From the NCBI GenBank assembly GCA_020631735.1, contig CM036225.1, forward strand, positions 69,428,662 through 69,492,661: DNA of 64,000 nt, in the 5' to 3' direction. This document shows positions 57,822 through 64,000 of this stretch, piece after piece. A program made the translations under genes and the position numbers. The stretch comes from Saccharum officinarum. Taxonomy: Eukaryota > Streptophyta > Magnoliopsida > Poales > Poaceae. The notes below the pieces were generated by a model. That model saw nothing but the letters and a program-made list of their open reading frames with translations. It ran no database searches and was not told the origin of the DNA. Within the stretch, counting starts at the first letter, position 1. The number at the start of each line of letters is the position of its first letter.

Positions 57822-59972
57822 ATGGCTCAAGTTGTGTTCAACCATGTCGGGGGCAAGCCTCCATTCTTTGATGGTGTCACATCTTTTGATCATTAGAAAA
57901 GAAAGATGAAGCAATATCTTGGCTCTATTCATGAGAACGTTTGGAAGGTGACACACCATGATTATGCTATCATTGATCCTGACAACCTCACCAATAATGA
58001 CCGCATCAACAACCAATGCAACACCATGGCTCTCAATACTCTCTACAATGGGATTGATGCAAATGTTTTTGAGCAAATCAAGGATCTTGAAATGGCAAGT
58101 GAAGTGTGGACAAGATTAGAGGAAACATATGAGGGTACTTCAACGGTAAAGAGTGCCAAGCTCTATATGCTTAAGGATAAGTTTGCAAGCTTCAAGATGA
58201 AGGATGATGAGTCCATACCGGAGATGTTCTATAGGCTACAAGTTATTATCAATGATCTCAAGAGCCTAGGAGAAGATGTTAAGGACAAGGACTTCTCACA
58301 TAAGTTCTTGATGAACTTACCTAAGAAGTTTGCTATCTTGAGGAAGATGATCCAAAGAGAGGGTTTGGACAAGGTGACTCCAAACCAAGTGCTTGGAGAT
58401 GTCATGACCGATGCTCAATATGATGATGATGAAGATGAAGATGAAAAGAAGGAGATCAAGGTCAAGCAAGAGAAGACCACCGCATTCAAGGCTTCTTCTT
58501 CCAAGGGCAAGAGCAAGGTTGATGATGATGATGATCCATTTGATGATGAGATCATGGCCCTTCTAGTGCAAAAGATGGGTCGGTTCATAAAGAAGAGAGG
58601 CTATGGTGCAAGAAAGAGAAGGGACTTCATGAAGGCAAAGGAGATGCTTTGCTACAATTGCAATAGCCCCGATCATGTAGTAGTGAAGTGCCCCTATGAA
58701 GATAAAAGATATCATGATGGGGAGTTGAAGTTGAAGAAGAATAAGAAAGAGAAGGAGAAGAAAGCAAAGAAGAGCTTCACATTCAACAACAAGAAGAAGG
58801 GTGGTGGTTATGTAGTCACTTGGGATAGTGACAACTCCGATAGTGATGATGATGCAAGCTCTAGTGATGATGAAAGGACCACTCGGCGAGCCATTGCAAA
58901 CATCGCCCTCTCCAACAAGCCATCCATCTTTGACACTACATCGACATGCCTTATGGCCAAGCCTACCAAGGTAAAATATAATGATAGTGATGATGATTCT
59001 TGTGCTAGTGATGGTTGTAGGAGTGATAATGAGGAGGATGAGGACTACTCCGAGGATGATCTATTGGGCATAATAGATCAAATGAGCAAGGGCTACAAGA
59101 GGACAACCAAGAAATACAAAATCTTGAAACAAGAGCTCATTGCCAAGAGCAATGAAAATGATGCCTTGATGGAGGAGCTTGTTGCTCTCAAAAAGAGTAA
59201 GGAGTGCAAAAGAATTGAACAAGAGCTCAAAGCTCTTCAGAAATCATTTGATGAGCTAGAGGCCTCTCGTGAGTGTCTAAAGGAAGACCACGAGGATCTT
59301 GAAATTGCTCACACTAGGCTTGAGGAAGCCCACTCCACTCTACTTGAGCTCATCAAGGAAAAGGACCTCAAGTTAGAGAAGTTCATGAAGGAAGCTAAGG
59401 AGGAGCAAGTGATTATCACTTGTGATATTGGACTAACATGTGATATTATTGATGATTCTTTATTTGTTTGTCCTACTAATGCTTCATGTAGCTCATCATC
59501 ATCCACCACAACCAACTCTACCTCTACTACTAGTAATTCATCACTTGTGGTTGAGAATGAGACTCTCAAGAGAGAGGTGGATGATCTCACCCACGCATTA
59601 GGCAATGCCTATGGTGGGGATGCCCGCTTGCTAAAATGCTTGGGTAGCCAAATGTTCTCTCTTAACAAAGAGGGTTTGGGCTATACTCCCAAGAAGGGCA
59701 AGGCGGCCTTTGCTACTCCAAAGCCTCGCTTTGTGAAGAGCAATGGTCTTTATTGCAATAGATGCAAGCAAGTTGGTCATCTAGAGATTAATTGCAATAA
59801 AATGAACAAGAACAAGAAAAATGCTAATGTACCTTACATTCCTTTCGATTCTTGTTATGTGCTTACCAAGGGTGAGAAAGGTGTGCATGCTAGGTTTGTT
59901 GGTACACCAATTGTGGGCCCAAAGAAGAAGACCATTTGGGTACCAAAGAGCTTAGTGACTAACTTCCAATGA
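57822..59972 (+). pseudogene. Sirevirus gag with coiled coil and two zinc knuckles
   Basis: The ATG at 57822 opens MAQVVFNHVGGKPPFF. A TAG at 57894-57896, likely from TGG, stops it, and the same frame is then open to 59972. The gag core covers about residues 30-190. A Lys/Asp-rich linker, knuckle CYNCNSPDHVVVKC (about 58650), an acidic Ser-rich stretch (58825-58880) and a long coiled coil (about 59150-59405) follow. Then come a Ser/Thr-rich stretch and a second knuckle (CNRCKQVGHLEINC, about 59755). Gag proteins of this lineage are known for long coiled-coil C-terminal extensions. Confidence 0.85.
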
Positions 59973-60129
59973 CCCAAACAAGTATGGGTACCTAAAAGAC
60001 ATTAATTTGTTTTGTAGGTAAATTACAAGGCCGGAGGAAGGCATTGAGTGCTTGATAGTGGGTGCTCTTAACATATGACCGGTGATTCAAGAATGTTCAA
60101 CTCTCTCAAATCAAATGATAGTGGCATTG
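59973..60129 (+). pseudogene. Sirevirus protease start, broken
   Basis: The gag frame continues through several stops into LDSGC and HMTGDSRMF, the protease active-site region of Copia elements, with two codons changed to stops (TGA near 60036, TAA near 60070). The solo LTR cuts it at 60130. Confidence 0.7.
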
Positions 60130-62360
60130 TGAAAGTCCCTAGTTTGGTTTTGGCTATTGATGAAACCTAGGACTAACCTTTGTATCTAAGTGGATGATTT
60201 AGATAAAGGTGGTCATTGAATATGAGACATGACATTGACTCATGTGACAAAGATGATGAAGACCAAGGTGATGCTTGGCTCGATGGACCGGTTGTGAAGG
60301 TGAAGGGCAAGTCGAGGCTTCGAAGCGAAGGACCATGCGATGGTGAAGCTTGAGCAAGACTTGGCGCCAACAGACCGATGCAACGGTGAAGAGCAAGTGA
60401 AGTCAAGGTCGATGGATCGAGACGGTCATGTGATGATATGAAGTGGATCATATCTTTTGGAGAAACAAAATGGGCTCAAGGCAAAGGTATAACCATAGGG
60501 CCATTTTGTTTTGCACTCAAGACATCATAGAGGGTGTGAGTGGTTTAGGATCGATAGCCGAACTATTAAGAGGGGAAGTCTTATCGGCTATTCGACGCAT
60601 GGGTGCCACTAGGTGAATTCATGAAGTGCATTGCATGTAGGGCCTAGTGAGCTAACTGGAAAACCTTCAAAAATGATTATGAAAATGCTAACACACGTGC
60701 ACAAGGTGGTGATCACTTGTTGGTGTTGGCACATTTGCGAAGGCGTTGAAGTTTAAGCGGTAGAGAGGATTTGGGTCTCTCTCTTCCTCCCGCCGAGCTT
60801 GCGAGCGCGGGATTCAGGCGTTTTTGAGAGTTGAAATGCCTATTTTCCACTACGCCGGATATCGGAAAAGAAACGGAGGCGAACGGAGGTCACAGAGGTG
60901 ACCGGACGCTGCACCGGATGTGGTCATGGTATGACCGGACGCGTCCAGTCAGTAGTCAGGCGCGCAGATGCTAGGGTTTGCAACCAGCGCGTCTGGTCAC
61001 TCGCGGGACCGGCGCGTCCGGTCAGTCGCCCAGAGGAATCTGCAGTTCGCAAGGATGATCGGACGCGCGGCGCGTCCGGTCACACACGATCGAACGCGTC
61101 CGATCGTTGAGGGAGCTTACTGGACTCTAACCGGACGCGGGCACTGTCGCGTCCGGTCGTTGCGAGGGGCGCGTCCGGTCGTTGCTTCGCGGGTGCGCCG
61201 AACATCGCGATCGGCGCGTCCGATTGTTTGAGGGGCGCGTCTGGTCGTTTGATAGGCGCGTCCGGTCGTTGCCCTGGGCACGTCCGGTCGTTGGTTTGAC
61301 CATTGGGGTCAGTGACCGTTGGAGGATCGGACGCGGTTGAGCGCGTCCGGTCAGTTATGACCGGCGCGTCCGGTCATCCTGAAAAGACCCAGTGAAGGGG
61401 TATAACGGCTCTATTCGGATGGGATGCTTATAAATACTTGTTGGCCGGCCCTTGGGGAGGCCTCTCGTGATTTCTAACATTCTTGTGCATCCTTTGAGCT
61501 AGAGCTTCTCCTCCCACTCATCTCTCTTGCTTGATTACAAATCATAAGTGAGATTGAGTGATCCCAAAGTGCATTGCATAGCTTGAGGGCATCTAGTGAC
61601 ACTTGTGGGTGGTTTAGCCGGTGGATTTCTTGTTACTCTTGGAGAGTACCGCTCCTAGCCGGCTTGGAGATTGTTGGAGGCATTGGCAAGAGAAGGAGAT
61701 TGTTCTTGGCCACCTCCGGTTGATTGTAAAATGTTCTTGTGCTTTCCTCGGCGGAGCGCCAAAAGCAACTCTAGTGGATTGCGCGTGTCATTGAGTTACC
61801 TCACTTGAGAGTGGTGTCTTGTGGTGCCTTGCGGGACGTGCCTTGAGGGGCAAGTGACTTGAGGGTCACACCGAGGAACCATCTAAGTGTTGGTCGACAC
61901 AATCGGTGACGTAGCTTGTCGGTGCATAAGTGAACACCGGGTGAATAAAAATATTGTGTCACTTGTCTCCCGGTGATTGGTCTTCATATTGTGTTGTTAT
62001 CAATATTGATTGATTGATTGTATATCATCTTGGTGATTGGCAACATCTTCATTCCACCGTCGGTATAAGATTCACAATCCTCTCTCTCGCATTTACTTTA
62101 CTAGTTTATCTTGTGTAGCTCTAGTAGTAGCTTTGCTAGTAGTTGCTAGCTTGCTCACTAGTGTAAGTTTAGTAACTTAGCCCTTGTGTGAACTAGAGAT
62201 TATAGTCTACTAGACTTATGGATAGGAGGCTTGCATCAGAACCGTAGGCTAAGAAAAATTCGCTTTACGCCGTTTGTTATTCTAACAAGTTTGCTTAGTG
62301 GTTCTTGTAGAATTTTTTTTATAGGCTATTCACCCCCCTCTAGCCATCTTAAACTTTACA
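60130..62360 (+). mobile_element. Solo LTR of a related Sirevirus
   Basis: 2,231 bases from TGAAAGTCCC to CTTTACA, flanked by perfect five-base repeats CATTG (60125-60129, 62361-62365). No internal region is present. It shares the layout of the LTR at 55764 (repeat array, TATA box, 'cacccccctctagccatc' end) but is clearly diverged, so it comes from another copy or subfamily. Confidence 0.88.
60898..61378 (+). repeat. Tandem GC-rich repeat array in solo LTR
   Basis: The same GCGTCCGGTC core as at 56338-56815, in about fifteen copies, several decayed (GCGTCTGGTC, GCGTCCGATC). Order and spacing differ from the other array, so the arrays change by unit gain and loss. Confidence 0.8.
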
Positions 62361-62365
62361 CATTG

Positions 62366-64000
62366 ATAGTATCATATTTGGTGACAATAGCAAGGGTGAT
62401 GTAAAGGCTCTTAGAAGGATTGCAATATCAAATGATCATAGCATCTCCAATGTGCTACTAGTTGAAAAGCTCAATTTCAACTTATTGTCGGTTGCTCAAT
62501 TGTGTGATCTAGGTTTCAAGTGCATATTTGGTGTTGATGATGTGGAGATAGTTAGTGTTGATGGCTCTAACTTGATCTTCAAAGGCTTTAGATTCGAGAA
62601 TCTATACTTGGTTGATTTCAATGCTAGTGACACTCAACTTTCAACATGCTTGCTCACCAAATCAAGTATGGGTTGGTTATGGCATAGAAGACTTGGTCAT
62701 ATTGGCATGAAGCAATTGAACAAGTTAGTGAAGCATGACTTAGTTAGAGGCTTGAAGGATGTCACATTTGAGAAAGATAAGCTATGTAGTGCATGTTAAG
62801 CCGGAAAGCAAGTAGGCAACACTCATCCATTGAAAAGCATCATGAGTACTTCTAAGGCATTTGAGTTGTTGCACATGGATCTATTTGGGCCAACTACATA
62901 CACAAGCATTGGTGGCAACAAGTATGTCTTTGTGATTGTGGATGATTTCACTAAATATACATGTGTATTCTTTCTTGGGGACAAAAGTGATGTATTTGAC
63001 ATATTCAAGAAGTTCATCAAGAGAGTGCAAAATGAGTTTGAAACCACAATCAAGAAAGTGAAAAGTGACAATGGAAGTGAGTTTAGAAACACAAGAATTG
63101 ATGAGCTATGTGATGAGCTTGGAATCAAACATCAATTCTCGGCCAAGTATACACCTCAATCAAATGGCTTAGTTAAGAGGAAGAATAGAAGCTTGATTGA
63201 TATGGCAAGATCAATGTTAAATGAGTATAATGTGAGTCATTCATTTTGGGCCGAAGCAATTAACACGGCTTGCTTCTATAGCAACCGCCTCTATTGCCAC
63301 AAGTTTCTAGAGAAGACACCATATGAGATCTTAAATGAAAGAAAGCCCAACATTGCATACTTTCGGGTATTTGGTTGCAAATGCTAGATCTTGAAGAAGG
63401 ACACTAGATTAAGCAAGTTTGAGAAGAAATGTGATGAAAGATTCCTACTTGGTTACTCAACTACTAGCAAAGCTTATAGAGTTTAGAATTTGGCTAGTGG
63501 TTTACTTGAAGAAGTGTATGATGTTGAGTTTGATGAAACAAATGGCTCTCAAGATGAAGAAGAAAATTTAGATGATGTGAGAGGAACTCAATTGAGTAAT
63601 GCTATGAAAGAAATGGACATTGGTGACATTAGACCAAAGCAAGTGATTGATGTGGATGACGACAAAGATCAAGTGCTTCAAAGTCCAATTACACAAGCTA
63701 GTGGTTCTCTAATGCAAAATCAAGCTAGTACATCATCTCAAGTGCAACAAGATCAACAAGTAGCTAGTTCATCATCTCTAACTCATGATCAACATCAACA
63801 TCCAAGCAATCAAGTCCAAGTGCTTCAACCAACTAACATTGCAAGATACCATCCATTGGATTCCATCATTGGTGACATACAAAGGGGAGTTCAAACTAGA
63901 TCAAGATTAGCATCATTTTGTGCTCACTCTTCTTTTGTGTCAATGGAAGAACCCAAAGACATTGATAAAGCATTGAGAGATCCGGATTGGGTAAATGCAA
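62366..64000 (+). pseudogene. Sirevirus pol: integrase and start of RT (partial)
   Basis: After the solo LTR the protease end (SIIFGDNSKG) leads into the pre-integrase finger (WHRRLGHIG...CSAC, 62680-62796). A TAA is at 62797. The integrase core has HMDLFGP (about 62872), KSDNGSEF (about 63064) and a changed last catalytic site, GLVKRKNRS where Glu is usual (about 63175). Stops follow at 63385-63387 and 63484-63486. A Gln/Ser-rich linker (63650-63840) leads to the RT start (EPKDIDKALRDPDWVNA) at the window edge. The frame agrees with gag when the solo LTR is discounted. Confidence 0.85.

Larger units (their letters stand above)
55764..64000 (+). mobile_element. Sirevirus-type Copia element, 5' part (runs off the window)
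   Basis: 5' LTR 55764-57767, PBS 57770-57781, gag 57822-59972, then protease, integrase and the start of RT to the window end. A long gag with coiled coil and two CCHC knuckles is typical of the Sirevirus (SIRE/Maximus) lineage. A solo LTR of a related element (60130-62360) splits the protease region. With it discounted, gag and pol lie in one frame but with many stops. The 3' LTR lies outside the window, so the target copy (GCGCC, 55759-55763) cannot be tested. Confidence 0.85.

Overview
The window is nuclear DNA of a grass. The long-LTR chromoviruses, the Sirevirus and other Copia elements, the MITE types and the spliced plastid-type gene all point to a large, repeat-rich genome, probably panicoid (sorghum, sugarcane, Miscanthus or maize relatives). 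The species is inference. Nearly all of the sequence is nested LTR retrotransposons around one host gene.

Positions 1-34508 are a nest of chromovirus-type Gypsy elements. The oldest, element C, lies on the minus strand. Its 5' LTR is 30606-34508, its first ORF is split between 30001-30215 and 10968-11276, and a deleted gag-protease-RT remnant is at 9843-10772. Element B (LTR 4455-9842, minus) sits inside the RT of C. Element A (11277-30000, plus) sits inside the first ORF of C. It has two LTRs, a PBS, an extra ORF before gag, a gag-pol with a C-terminal chromodomain, and a PPT. A 5.1 kb solo LTR (16783-21888) with a perfect 5-bp target duplication interrupts the gag of A.

The most striking feature is the extra ORF of element A (15142-16155). 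Its first 21 residues after the Met are the histone H3 tail with only two changes, H3 K14 to Arg and K18 to His. K4, K9 and S10 are kept. The rest is an unrecognised domain, a basic patch, a coiled coil and a strongly acidic tail, with no histone fold. Element C carries a diverged, shorter ORF of the same plan in the same place. Element A therefore encodes both an H3-tail look-alike and a chromodomain, the fold that reads H3 tails.

Positions 34509-50900 hold a short organellar large-subunit rRNA fragment, a MITE nested in a MITE just upstream of the gene, and a four-exon gene for a plastid-type CPBP (CAAX-like) intramembrane protease (36194-50898). Its second intron starts with GC and is about 12.5 kb long, because Copia element 2 (37498-48721) sits in it with the nearly intact Copia element 1 (37540-42944) inside one of its LTRs. 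The third intron holds a hAT-type MITE with an 8-bp target duplication.

Positions 50900-55763 are intergenic. They hold two Stowaway-like MITEs, an AT-rich direct-repeat tract and a tRNA-Lys(UUU)-like gene spoiled by a 19-bp internal tandem duplication. From 55764 to the end is a 5' part of a Sirevirus (Copia) with a tandem GC-rich repeat array in its LTR, a gag with coiled coil and zinc knuckles, and a solo LTR of a related element cutting the protease region.
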